The notes under the pieces are model-generated. The model worked only from the letters and a program-made list of their open reading frames with translations. It was not told where the DNA came from and did not search any database. This document shows, one piece after another, positions 1 to 13,700 of a stretch of 64,000 bases of DNA. The DNA is from Tubiluchus corallicola (lineage: Eukaryota; Priapulida; Priapulimorpha; Priapulimorphida; Tubiluchidae): the NCBI GenBank assembly GCA_030141605.1, contig JAQGDQ010000040.1:1-64000 (forward strand), in the 5' to 3' direction. Within the stretch, counting starts at the first letter, position 1. Every line of letters begins with the position of its first letter. The translations under genes were made by a program, and so were the position numbers.

Positions 1-350
1 TATAAAATTGAATACATATTGACTGAGAAAGGTACAGCATCACTGTTTTAAGTAATTTACTTCAATATTTTAGTAAATGTGGCATCCCTTTTCAACATTT
101 GTATCAGGAGTGCTAGAAGAAGTTATTAAACAATTCGTTTCCAAAATGTCTTCATTGAATTTTGCAAGTTACACCAGCTAGACTTCACGACATATGCCAC
201 TAGTGAAAAATGTAAACTGGTCAGCTTATCTGTATAACTTCATTAGCTTTTTGACACACACTTGCTCTTAAAAGTAACTAAATGTAAATATGAGATTTTT
301 ACCCTTCATATTAACACATATTAACACATTTTGCAACTTGTTATTTTCAG

Positions 351-3300
351 GCACAAGCAATTTGGAAGTAAAACTCAGTGGTCATCATATCGTGGGAAGC
401 CCATTCCCAGTTCGCGCATACGATCCAGATTCAGTTAGGATGTTGAATCTTCCAACAGGACCAACTAAAGTTAATGAGCCTATCACATTTATGGGTAATT
501 AAATGCCTTATGATTACTTAGTAAACAAGTGACACAAAATCTAAATTTTGCATTTAGACATTGGCATGAGTTGTTAACTGGGTATGTGGCAAAGACCTCA
601 TATAGAAAAAACTCAATATCAGACATGCTCTTGCAAGATATTGCGCAGCAAACACTTTGTCTGTTAGGAGTATGCTAGATTTCGTGATTTGGTGACAAAG
701 AAATTCGGTACATCTGAATATTAACAACATACATACCCTTTGCATGTTTTGTTTGTTGATCTATTCTCAGATGTAATTATAAGCTATGCCAGAGAAAGAG
801 AAAGAACGCTAGGTAAAAGACTGGTTTACAACAAACGTTTTTCTTATTATTTTTTATTATCAAAGGCAGATTTTCATATTGAATGTAATTCTGATTATTG
901 TAGAATTCTAATTCCAAGTATAACGGTGTTGCATTTTATAGAACTATGTCACTTGCTTAAAGTATGTTACGAGGTCCACTAAACATTTTTATTATTAATT
1001 ACGTATTGTTTCAGTGGACGCATCAGATGCAGGCTCTGGAAGCCTGGACATTACTGTGAATAATGGCACATTACACTGCGACGTTGTAAACATAGGTGGA
1101 CAGAAGTATCAAGTTTCCTTTGTACCTCGTGAAGGAAAGCAACATGTTGTGGAACTAGTTTTCAATGGAAGACCTGTTATAGGTATGCAAAATTTTACGT
1201 TTTTCGTGAAATGATTTTTCTTTGCAATTCAGAATTCTGCTACAGTATCGAGGAGGCAAAGGCTGACCTATGCAGCATAAGCAGTTGGTCTGGGATCTAA
1301 CATTGGTTCGTTACCAAGACCAATTTTTTAACTTTCGTCTCCTGTAGCGTTCTATAGATACGAAAGTTTTCTGGTATCACAACTACAGTAGTCACCTCTT
1401 AATAGACTCACGGTTAATAGACTCACTCACTTAATTGACTCAAAAATGCCTGGAACGGGCCACTTCTATTGAAATATACATAAAAACTATCGGTAATTGA
1501 CTCAAATAACTTTGCTTAATTGACTCAATATTTTTCCTTCACGTACTTAAAATAAGACATTTGTTTGTGCCCAAACAACCTTTCCTACTTTTAGGTCATC
1601 TTTACTTCCCTTTTATGCATTATATATGTAGAAACAAGTACCATTTTGTTTGTAAACAGGTACATTTATCATGCGCTAATACGCTAGCGTAGCAGTTTTA
1701 CTTTGAATCTGTTACCCTCTCGCCCACTGCAATTAACCTCGTTACCCAAAGAATTTCTGGAAGCTAAACATTTAATCACTTGCCTAGCAGTTTATTTTGA
1801 TGCTCTAGTTGCAAATCAGCCAGTATTCCTTGTGACTTACAAGGGTAAACATCATACAGCAAATAAGGGCATAGAGTTAAGAAGTTTTAAAAATGGAGTA
1901 TAAGCGTAAAGATCTAACAGTTAAGGAGAAATTGAAAATTTTAGAGCAGTACAGTAAACTTCCAAAATGGGGCTGAAGGGTGCAGCATCGCAGTTGAAAA
2001 TTTCCCAAAGTACTCTAGGCAGAATATTGAAAAAACGATATGAAATTGAGCAGTCAGCAAGCCAAAATGAAAATGTAGTATCTAAGAGGCGACGCACAGG
2101 AAACAAGGGCACCACCAACTGCAGCTCAAGCACGCCAAGTGCTAAATGTTTTACATGAATACGTGCATCGCACAGCAACTGATTTTCAACATTTTTATAA
2201 TTACTAGAACTTTGTGAGCCAACTTCTTCGCGAGAAAATGAAGCAGCCAACTTTGAAGGATTTTTTGTAATTTTTGCAAATAAACAGACTTGTGTGATTT
2301 AGAAAAGCACACTTTTTAATTTATTGTTAATTCACTTATATAAATTAATATTTCAAAATATTTTCTTTCTAATTTTTAACTGCACAAAGGAATTTAGGCA
2401 TTACTTCGATTCTAAAATTGATTAAAAGCCTTTGCAGTACATAGTAAGTTGATAAGCTGATGACTCATACTTCTATAGCAGTAATACTACACCCATAGGT
2501 TAATAGGTTCAATCGGTTAATTGGTCAAAATACATCGGTCCCAAAGTGAGTCTATTAAGCAGCGACGACTGTACAAGAAAACCGAAAATAAACTATATGT
2601 TTAAGTACTTTGCATTATGTGTTTTTTGCTATTTCTAGGTTCGCCGTGGACCCATGAAGTGGTTGATTTTGGCAGAGTTGCCGTCAGAGGTGACTTTCAG
2701 CCCGCCATCGTGGGAAAGCCACAGACCTTTGAGGTGTTAACAGCTGGTGCGGGAGTCGGGGATCTTACTGTAAATATGCGAGGTACGTTGTTGACAAACT
2801 TTAGTATCACACTGAAATACACCATCTGGGATAAATCTAGATGCCTCATACATGCCATCTCAAGGTACAGTAATTCATTTGCTCGGATGTCTCTTTTTAG
2901 GACACCAAAAGCATTCTAGGCCAACTAGGTATATTAAAAATATGAAAAGCTAGTATGCACCATCTTAATCGTCCTAGATTTTACCATTTTCAAGATTGGT
3001 TTTAGCTTTTTTTGACTACAGACTGTGTTGTAAAGCCAAGAGTAAGTAATATATTAGATTTACAACAAAAGTAGCTGAGATTTAAAAGAACAGAACAGCG
3101 CTGTATATTGTTGTATAATATGTTTAACACATGCATGTCCAGCCATTCATTAATAACCTTTTATGATTTTCCTTCCCAACAAACATTGATTTTGTAGTAA
3201 TTGTATGTAGAACATTACTTACATACACTAAGTACAGCATCATCGTTAGAACTATGACTATTTTCATCAATGCTCAGCCAAGTCATTGTCTTTATGCTAA

Positions 3301-6300
3301 GTGAGTATTTTATAAATGGTGAAATTGATTTGCTTAGAAAAATACCAGTCACTAAAGCAGTAATAGATAAAAATGGACTCTCTTTTTTTCTAAATGTAAA
3401 GGCATTGGTGTGTGTTTGTACCCTGTAACTTTGAATAACATGTTTGGACCCTCTGTTGAAGTCAAGGCATTTCAAATCTGTTTTGGTCTTTTTGTGTGCA
3501 TGTGCGTGTGTGTGAAGCTAATTGAAATGAAATTTATGTGCAGCTATAATTACACAGAAAGATAAAGAATATCTACAAAAACTATAAAGAACATTTTATT
3601 TTTCATAGTCTGTTATGATCATCATAGAATTTTTTGTCAATCTTGTAAATTTACTTCAGAGAAATGTTGCTGTGTATTTCACATGTGCAGAACAACGTAT
3701 CATTGTTTTCTTGGGCACACTATCAAAAGAAGGTAAGTAGAAATTATATTCCAAATTTTTGGTCTTTTATTCAACTTTCATTAATATGCTTGTGTTGATG
3801 TTATATTTCAGGTCCAAGCGGCAGGTCGACGCCGTGTCGAATACTCTCAGAAGCCTTGAATACATACATTGTTGAATACATTCCCAATGAAGTAGGTGAG
3901 TGATTTTTGTTTGCATGTGCAAAATATGTAAACAAATTCAGAATGGCGCAGGAGTGGGCGCACGGATATGTTAATATTTATTCCTCGGATTACTAGCTGT
4001 TGTTTGTTGTGGCGGACATGGTTCTTGCACTTTTGTTATCAGCTAAATTAAGTAGGCTATTGCTGTCTTTTATTAGACCCCCTTAGGAGTTGATGACAAT
4101 ATTTAAGTGTTTGTTTATGGTTTAGCTTATGTTGCCTATTGTTTGTTTGTTACATTCATCTAAAGTAAATGTAACAGTTGAGTGGTAATTCATGTTCACT
4201 AATGCAGCATTCAGCATTTTGTTGGAATTTGTCAAATTTGTGTGTGAACAAATAATATTTTATTCACATAAATTATAATAATTATGTTAATAAACCTTTC
4301 TGTTAATTTTGAGGACTTGCACATTGACGATAACTCAAGATTTATTTATTGATACATTTGACAGACATAATCCACTACTCTATGTATATATTTTAAAGTG
4401 GAAATCAAACATTAATTTTAACAATAACAATAATAATTCTGTATGATATTAATTACAAGTCAGTAATAATAGTAGTAGTAGTAGTGGTAGTGGTAGTGGT
4501 AGTGGTAGTGGCAGTGGCAGTGGCAATGGCAGTAGTAGTAATAATAATAATACCATCTTCCATGTAAGTGTTTGATTGTGTTTCAAAAGAAAATGAAGTT
4601 GTAATTTGTAAATATATTTAATTACTAACTTACCATGTTGAATAAAGCTCTCCTCTGTTTTAGGTTCTCATAACATCGAAGTTATTTATGGGAATAGGGA
4701 AGTAAATGGAAGCCCTTTTACATTCCGTGCATACGATCCTAGGAAGATCACAGTGGGGTCCATCCCTAATGGTCTGATCAATCAGCCTGTTACTTTCAAT
4801 GGTGAGAATTCCTCTTAAGCATAAATGTCTTGCACTTAAGTAAACTTTTGAAATTAGATGTTCATATTAGATTAATATTTAATTGCTTTATGCGAAACAC
4901 TTTGATTATTGCAGTTGATGTTAGCAAAGCTGGTCAGGGTCAGTTAGAAATTGCCATCAATAGTGGACATGTACCAAATACAGTGAAGGTGCTACCGTCT
5001 GGTGTGTGTCAGGTTACATTTGTGCCGCATTCCGCTACTCCTCATCATATTGATATTAAATTTAACTCACAGCTAATACCAGGTAAGAGTAATACGATTA
5101 TAATATTCTAAATTGATTCACTCCTTCAAGACCGGACCACTCAAAATAAGTCTTCTAAGACGTATGACTTTTCTGCTACTGTCTGAGCACAGGCATAACT
5201 AAATGATTACAATTTAGGTATTGTTCTATTTAGGAGAATCTCAACTATCCAATCTTACTTTTTGTTTAAGTATTTTTAAGTGATTTAATTGGATGAAATT
5301 AAAAACAACAGACCATTTTCAAGTTCTTCAACTTACCATATCGAGTAGCTCAGTCTAGTTTACACTTGCGCAATCATACACACTGCTTTATTGATCGCCT
5401 GCTTGCTACAGTCCAGGAGAACTGTCTGCTGTATAGAGGTCTAGGAAGAACCACTCGATCAGCCTAGGGCAAATTGAGGTCCCTTTATGTTTTAACAGGA
5501 ATTTCTCCTTAAAAATAGAGAAGACTTCAGGCCAAAGTTTATCAGTGTGCTTGTGTCTGGATAGTTGGAAATTTCTGCCTTAGCCAATTTCACGCAAGTG
5601 ATATTGTACATTGTTGATGTGCAAGCACTGCAGTTACTGAAAGCTTTTTTTCAATTTTTTCATTAAAAATCGATCTTTAATTTGGTTTAAAGTAAGCATA
5701 TATATTTCATATAATTTTGCATGAAAGCCCATTGTTTGAGGAGTAGAAACCTACAAAAATTATCAAATATAATGTAATCATTGCTTTGTGAGAGCAGTTT
5801 TTCATGAATCCATGCAAATGCAGCCAACACTCTTACTGTCCCAAAGGAGTTAAGAATTTGATCCCCCCCCCCCCAATTTGTCGCTGTAAGCAGCTGCCTA
5901 ATTCACCTAGCTCTAGGGCTGGCCCAGGTAGTAAAGGTAATTGCTGGATTTTCTGCTCAGGTTGTCCATTTAAATGCTTTGTGAGCGATCCGCGAGCATC
6001 TGTGTCTGTAATGGGTGCTGGAGTAGACGAGAAAGTGCGCGTTGGAGAAACCGTTAAATTCGATGTCGTTGGCTTAGCAAAAGGAGCTCAGTCACCTCGG
6101 GTCACTGTTACAGGTTTGAAATATGTCACTTTTTTATTTTGTTATGCTGAATTAATCATTGTTACACTTGTCTACCAGCAATCAGCTTGATTTGCACTAG
6201 ATAAGATAAGAATAAAATCTCTATCTAAACTCAATAGCTAGAATGAGCCAGACTAAGCTCCTGTACATCCAGGTCGAGTATACTAAAACAATACGTAATA

Positions 6301-7763
6301 TAAATAAACATAAAAAATGAAAATATGGAATACAACTTAAAACTATACTATTTTTACATGCCTGTACAAAATTCTCCAGTAAATAAAACATTCTTAGTTC
6401 AGAAGTGGTGCTGACAAGCCACTGACTTAAAATTTTTCTATAAGTTTGAAGTCTACAGTCTTTATGCTGGTCTTTTTATGGCTATGCATCTTGTTGCCTG
6501 CAATTTTCTCAGTTTATGTATTGGGGATTTGGAATGGAGAATGGTTTAATATTTCATCAGAGTACATGAAATGCCAAAAATTAGAATTGGATCACTCAAC
6601 GTTAGAAGTCTTAGAACTGATATCAAAAAAGGAAATTAAATAAAAGATTTTGAAGTTTAAATTCAGCTAAAGTAGTATGCAGCACTTGCAGTACCCAGCA
6701 TTTTTTCAGTGGTTATGTGTTAGTGGCGTAATATCAACAGCCAGATTTTTAACTTCCAGGCCTACGATTTTCTTGTGTACATAATTTTAAAAGTAGAAAT
6801 ATTTGGTGTCTAATGTGTTAAATAAACTTTGTTGCTAGCTTTGTTTGCTTTGCTTAGGTCATGATAAACTATGATGTTATTATGTTCTTAAAAAAGTGAC
6901 TTATTGTGACACAACTCCTTTCAAAAATATAACCTTAAAAATTGAGTAGGTTATTTAATTGTATTTTGCTTTAAGTATATTGTTGCTATTGGCTGTCTAG
7001 GTGTGTTAAATAAATGCTGTTATTGATCTTGTTTACTTTGCTTGAGCTGCAGTCATAAATGCATTTTCTGGCTTCTTCAAAAAAGGTCACTTTCTGTCTT
7101 GACATAAAATGTCTTGTTATCATAACATTAAACATTATAGCTCTTTTTTTACTTGTGATTTAAGTGTATTTTTGCTAACAGGTTTCTTTGTTTTACTTAT
7201 TTTTTGCAGCACCTAATGGATATGAACTGCCAGTGTATGCCAACTTTAAGGATGACACATTTACTTGTGAGTATATGGTAAAGGATGTAGGAGTGCATAG
7301 AGTGAATGTAGATTATCCACCTGGGCAACCATTACCAACCAGTCCATTCATCGTGAAAGCTTATGATCCTACGAAAGTCATAGTGTCCGACATAGCTGGT
7401 CGAGTTAAAGAAATCGCTGAATTCACTGGTAAGTTATGAGATACTCAATGCATAATTTCTTATAGGATGGAACAAAATAGACAAGAAACTGTGTATGACT
7501 AGTTTGTGTTTAATTTGCACAGCCTGAAACATTATTTTACATAACACATTTTATAAATATTGAAAATAACAAAATATATTTCTGCATAGTTGATGCCAGC
7601 GCAGCCGGGGAGGGAAGCCTGGATATCAGTGTTGAATGCAAGGGACGTGTCTTGCCTTGTCAGGTATATCCGAAAGGAAATGCCGTGTTTGGAATCTCAT
7701 TTACACCTGCCGAAGAAGCGCCACATTATGTCACGGTGACGTTTAACAAGCATCCCGTGCCAG
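351..7763 (+). CDS. Filamin exons 1-9: repeats before the hinge
   Basis: Exons: 351-494, 1015-1182, 2639-2782, 3812-3895, 4664-4801, 4915-5082, 5961-6113, 7210-7428, 7590-7763. All introns are phase 1. They encode filamin repeats: exon 1 has GSPFPVRAYDP, exon 2 opens VDASDAGSGSLD, exon 3 resumes at GSPW, exon 5 has GSPFTFRAYDP, exon 7 starts GCPF, exon 8 has TSPFIVKAYDP, and exon 9 opens VDASAAGEGSLD and ends at VPG. Exon sizes repeat as about 140, 168-174, 144-153 and 84 bases, so four exons encode two repeats. In exon 8 the 84- and 138-base units are fused. Splice sites are canonical GT-AG throughout. Confidence 0.9.
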
Positions 7764-10700
7764 GTATGTAATTTTCGCTGACAGTTTTATCGTTGTACAA
7801 CCAACCACCCAAATATTTCAATAATTTTTTCTCTCCTGCTTGGAAGCTTAGGAACCTATCCTACGTAAGCTGTACTTGGGTGCTGCCAAACAGAACATAT
7901 ATTAACCCTTCCATAAGTGCCATGTTTGGTTTCCATGAAGAGAATAAAAACTTGTTCTTTCTACGGCAAAAGAAAAATGACAAAGTGCTTTTCAGTATGT
8001 GAAGATAGTATGTGAGAGAATATTTCAATGCAAGCGCTTGACTTGCTCTTGGATTGGTTTCTGGATGTTTGCTACGTAACAGATTTAACATGCTGTGCAA
8101 TTTTTTACAAGGCTGTATGTAGCAAAATTTTATGCAAAAAGACAACAACACCTTCATGACATAGAAATTAATTGGGAATGCTTGCTGAGGTTGGAAATTC
8201 ACGTGTCAGAACTGCTTAGTTCATTTACGTTGTTTGTTTAGCAAATATAGAAAATGTAGTGCACCGTGACTTCTGAGACACTCTGTATGTGAAATAATTT
8301 ACTTTACATCAGATTGAGCTATTAGGCTGCTTAAGAATAGTACTTAAATAAGTACTGTCCAAAGACCATGTGTGTAAACAAATAAGCGAAGTCCTGTATA
8401 AATGGTCATTGACATTGTCCTAAGGGCGATAGGTCACTAAATTGATCTCTTATGCTATAACACTCACTATGTCCATTGCCGTATGCATTTTGTGGCATAG
8501 AGCATTGCTTTAGAGTTCACTTCAGATGCAATATATAAGCATTTTCGGAATTTATTCAGTGTCACAGTTTGAGCGTCCGTTTCTCTAAATTTTGTCTGAG
8601 TTAATGTTTTTAAATCACACATTCTCCATTAGAAAGCTCATCATCTCTTTACTTCAGAAATTTATTTCGTGCGACACTTTTTCTAAACCCGATATAGATT
8701 TCCTTTTTTTGTTTCAGTTTTGATTCTTTACAAATCTTGTATTAATTTTAATAAAATCAAGAAATTTTAAATTAATAAATTTAAGAATTAAATTTCTTAC
8801 TATGTTTTTATCGTACTACAGTTCTATTTTTCACTCACGTAAATTCTAAAATGCACTTAAATAATACTGTTTTATTCATATTACATTATCTCTCTCAAAA
8901 AATCATCAGCTTTATCTTTCTCTGTGCTTTTTTCTGTTAACTGTTAAATATGAAAACACAATTATACGCATGAGCAAAACTATATGCATTCCCAACACCA
9001 ATAGCTTAGCTCACAACTCGTTGACTGATGACACAGTTCTAAAATAACTACTCATGCTGGACAGGTACTAATTGAAGTGAACTATATAATCTTCTTCCTG
9101 TGATTATGGTTGATTATGATGGCTCAGAACTGGTTCCAGGCGTTTATTATCACACCTTTCTTGTTCACTGTTGGTAGTCTCTCATTTGTGTGGTTCAGTT
9201 GTTTTAGCAGATTTCAAGCAGCATTTCTGTAAAATGTGTGACGTGTCAAAAAGTATTCGTGTTTGATGTCAAACAAAATCAATAAGAAGAATAGATTTGT
9301 AATTTACATTAAAGTTTTTTTAGGTGAGGTTAATTGTAATTTTATTATATCATAGTTGAGGTGCATTATCTTCGTGTTCCTCACTTATGTGTAAGTTCTT
9401 TTTATAGTCTTCATAGTTCATTGTCTTTTGTCTATAAATTTCAAATTATGTCCAGAATCGTTTCATCTTGTTTATTATCTTGATATTTTTAAGAAGTAGT
9501 TTATATAGGTAAAAATGTTGCCAACTTATAAAGCAATGCAGATATTACATTGTAGTTTCAAGGGTATATATTTCTTTTTTACTTTTGTAGTGAGGTGTTA
9601 GTCAGTTTAAAATATGGGAACTCAACAGTGTCAACACTCATTTGATCCTAGATATTTTTTTGCAAGACCCAACTATAATAGCTTGTTACATATGGAAATA
9701 CTTCTTATACATGCTAAACATGATTGAACATTTTTTTGTGCGAGTGACAGTTATGTATTTATACGAGTTGATAGCTTTCTCTTTTTTACTTTAACTTATG
9801 CTTTGCACTTTGGTATATTGTACACACCAATCAGTTTATTCAAGTTAGAAATTTAACCTCATTTGTTTCATGTATAAGCAGAAATCGGCAGAACAACAGT
9901 CGTGTTGTAGAGCATAAGTGGCTCGTTATACCAGCTTGAGAATAACTTAGTAACCTAGGATAACAAAGTCGGGGCTTTTTCAAGTGACTTTTCACAGTTT
10001 TTCTTGTAATTACACACAAGTGCCTAGTCAAACTGGCTGTTGTAACAGTTGACTGATAATTATATTGTAAACATTGGGATAAATGCAACTTTAAACCAGT
10101 TACTTTAAACATAGATTAATCTGCTATTTTCAGACGTTTCCACCAACAAATATTTTCTAAAATGGCAAATAACATTAAATAAATTTATTAATGAAATACA
10201 AAAAAGTGTTAAAAAATGTAAAAATATTATCTCAAAACATACTTCACCAATGCAAATTTAGTTAGAAACATCTCTTATGCAAAGAACCAATGAGGAAAAC
10301 TTGTATGCAGCCAAAACAATTAAAAGACAATTTTAATTTTAAATAGACTTGTATGTTCCAGTGACCCCTAGTTGATAAGTGAATCTGATGCAAGGTGGAA
10401 AAAACAAGTGAAAGAATAATATTTTCAATATTCTACATATGACTTAACGCAGTCATTTTTCTGCAAGTTGAAACATTCCCGGTCTTTATCAAAAAACATT
10501 CATTAATTTTAATTTATTTAGCATTATCATAGCAAATGAACTATTATATGTATTCAGCTATAGCACCTCTCTTCTAAATGTAATGTAGTTACTGTAAATT
10601 TGTCATATTTTCTGTAAAAATACAATTTCAAACAGTTTTATTGATAAATCTATTTGTCCAAGTAACAGATCAACAATATAGTTACAAGTGTAAAAAGTAA

Positions 10701-13700
10701 ATACAGAAGTACAGTAACAGTTAACCTATCTGTTAACCTATTGTCAGATAAATAACACTAATTCAGTATTCTACAAATATGATAAAGTGAGTATGACATG
10801 AATTCACACTTCAAATAGTAATTTACAATAAACAAATGAGGGTTACAACGTATTTTGATACAAGAGTTTAAAAATACATTATTTTCATTACAATGTAGTG
10901 GTCATTACAATAAAAAATAGCTTGTAATTTCTATAAAGTAAAATGATTGCACTTCTGTTGAATGTTTTTTGCTGCTGAAATTTCACAAATATTTGCTGGA
11001 CAAATATTTGCTAACTCGTGAAATTGCGGCATATCTTAATAGTTGTTATCACTTTTCACCACATGATAAACTCTACACACACTTTTTATCATCTTACATG
11101 AAAAATGCTTTGTTACAATGTGTTGTCAACAAACATTATTGAAAAAATGTAACGGAAGTATATGAGAACAAAGCCCTGTTAGTACTATATTTGACATTAC
11201 CTAGTACGTCATCAACAGTCATTTTATATTAGTGTTTTCATGCTATTCTACGAACTCATCACTTCAGTTACATATACAGCACTAGTTCTCATGTCGTGGT
11301 CATGATTACTGTAAAAATATGCATATGAATTTTTTCTTTGTCCATAAATAATGCAGTAAGGCTTAATTAAGAGGTCATTGCGGTAAGCCACTGAGGATGT
11401 ATAATCTCATCCCGATACATGTCTGTACACTGTGCACGCATTAATTTCATTTTGAAGTGTAGTACAAGGGCGCGATTGCAGCTACCAGCGTTATAAGCAG
11501 GTGGAGCCATTTTCTACACCTTTAATTGTTTGCTTTCCGTTACTCATAGGTAACTTATGAGGTGTTCCATTGAAAATGTCGCCGCTCTCTTTTGCCAAAG
11601 AAGCCCTTTCTGTAGCTAATAATGTCTCCCTTCTAGACTGCAGCATGAGGCTTTCTCTTTTGAGCGAAACATTGCGACTGGGTGGATCTGTCTGTGAAAA
11701 TGCCCATTCTTGAGAGCCTCTCCGTGCACGAAAACCTCTCCTGCCACAGATGCAATCGCGGACCTCGTGATTTCGATAGCAAAAAACTAATGCAACCAAG
11801 ATGCCTTGTAGTCCCAGCAGAATGTTATCCACGATTTGGTATTGATGGTACCCTTTTGTGTAACATGGAGGTCGGTAGAAGGTTGGAAAGTAAGTAAACC
11901 CCACCAGTGGCAGCATTGTGATGACTGCTCTGAGGGTTTTTTTGAAATGTTTCCAACCTCTTATTTTGTCTAGGGTGTCCTCATCCAGTTTATGAATAAT
12001 TAGGTGAAGGACTTTGGCCACAAAGATTATGCTCAAGATAAATGATGCAACACCAAAAGCGTTTAGAATCCATTCTAAGTTTCCTGCTGGATTTGCCCAG
12101 CATTTTTTGTGATATTCGTTTACTAAATACCTAGCCACAATATACACTATTACTGGCACGATAGGAAATAGCCATCCAATAAGATACAACCTCGTTAATG
12201 GCGTTCTTCTGAACACACTAATGATTACCCGATAGAGATAATAACACTCACAGAACATCCATGTGTATTTTGTAAGCATGAAGTACTTATGAACAAAGAG
12301 AGTAAGTATGACACATCCAATGTCATGAAAACCAACACTGGCATTTGCTTCTTCTGCTGTTGTATTGAGTTTTAACTCAGAGCTATTGTACATAAATGCA
12401 GTTTCTCTACTGTCGAGTGCAATTTCATTTCGGCCCATTCTTTCTCGATAAGGATAAATGATTAGTATATCATATGTAATAAAGAGAATTGAGCTAAGTA
12501 AATGGGAAAGGAGAAAATTTACATGCACAATATTGCGATTTTGTCGTAACCTTTTATAATATAAGAAGATTATAATTGCTGGCATTATAAATATGACATT
12601 AATTCCTAGAACAATATCACGTATTATTAAACGGGTTTTCACCATTTGTGAAATCACATCTGATTTATTGTAACATTCAGCATATGACGTAAATTCTCTT
12701 TCAGCTTGTCTACATGTATCCCACTTTACTTCCCAGGTTAGGTTGCCTTTAGCCACGCACCGCTTCTCTGAATATGCAATTCCATAATAAGGGCAGTAAC
12801 TCGTGAGATGCACGGGACACTTTCCTCGTACAACATCGCCTGCTGAGGCTTTTTCCCAACATTGTAACCCATCCCATGTCGGAGGACACATACCCTGGCT
12901 CTGCTTTGGAATCTGACTCACTATATGTTCTTGGCAACAGTCCGCAGCTGTTGAAACACACTCATACCACTGTGCTTTCTCTTCTGGCCTGCAGTTGATG
13001 TTAGTCAAGTTACTTATCAGAGTGAAAGCTGATGGGAACACAGGACAGTTATAATACTCCCAAACAAGATGGAGCGTGTCTTCCTGAAACAGTTCCATGT
13101 AGCAAAATGTGTATGATGCATCCAAGTATGTAGCATAATCAACATATCCAAGATCTACAATATGACAGTATCCATTTTTGTGCTTTAGCTGCTCAATGAT
13201 CTTTCCATCTTCTTCGTCTGCTGGGCATTTATTTACGTTTGATGTTGGAGATTCTACTTTGTCACTTACAAATCCATAAACACTGAATATCAAAATAGAT
13301 ATAATTGCTAATCGATACATGATGGGCACATCACAAACTTTTGCTTTGTTTACTTGTGAACATAACAACTGCGAGTTTGGTAATTAAATCAAATTGTAAA
13401 TGCATAAAATCAGTTTGGTTCACATTCACAACAAATTGATGTTCCTTTGTTCCTTCATAACTTTTGGCAGAATGATAAACTATTACGACAAACAGACTTG
13501 AGCTTGCGCAGTAAGTGTGCCTGGGTGTTTGATACGTAAAGTATTTACTTTACCTAGCTGATTTGTACCTTACACAGAGATCAAAGTCACAAGCCTGTAG
13601 CATTAACTACATAAATAAGTGAGATGTGTCTTTTCATACATACCTTAGATGGTGGAACATGTATAACTAAACCAGGAGTCACTGCTTAGAAAACAGTTAT

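Noticed and set aside
1703-1903. 66-codon + frame inside the Tigger-like element
   Set aside because: No similarity I recognise; it lies between the TIR and the transposase start.
5804-5960. N-terminal extension of the frame leading into filamin exon 7
   Set aside because: It includes a C-tract and lies upstream of a clear CAG acceptor at 5959-5960; only the part after the acceptor matches filamin.
13321-13368. Upstream in-frame ATG of the GPCR (16 extra residues)
   Set aside because: It would put a polar segment before the signal peptide; the inner ATG gives a standard signal sequence. It remains possible if transcription starts further upstream.
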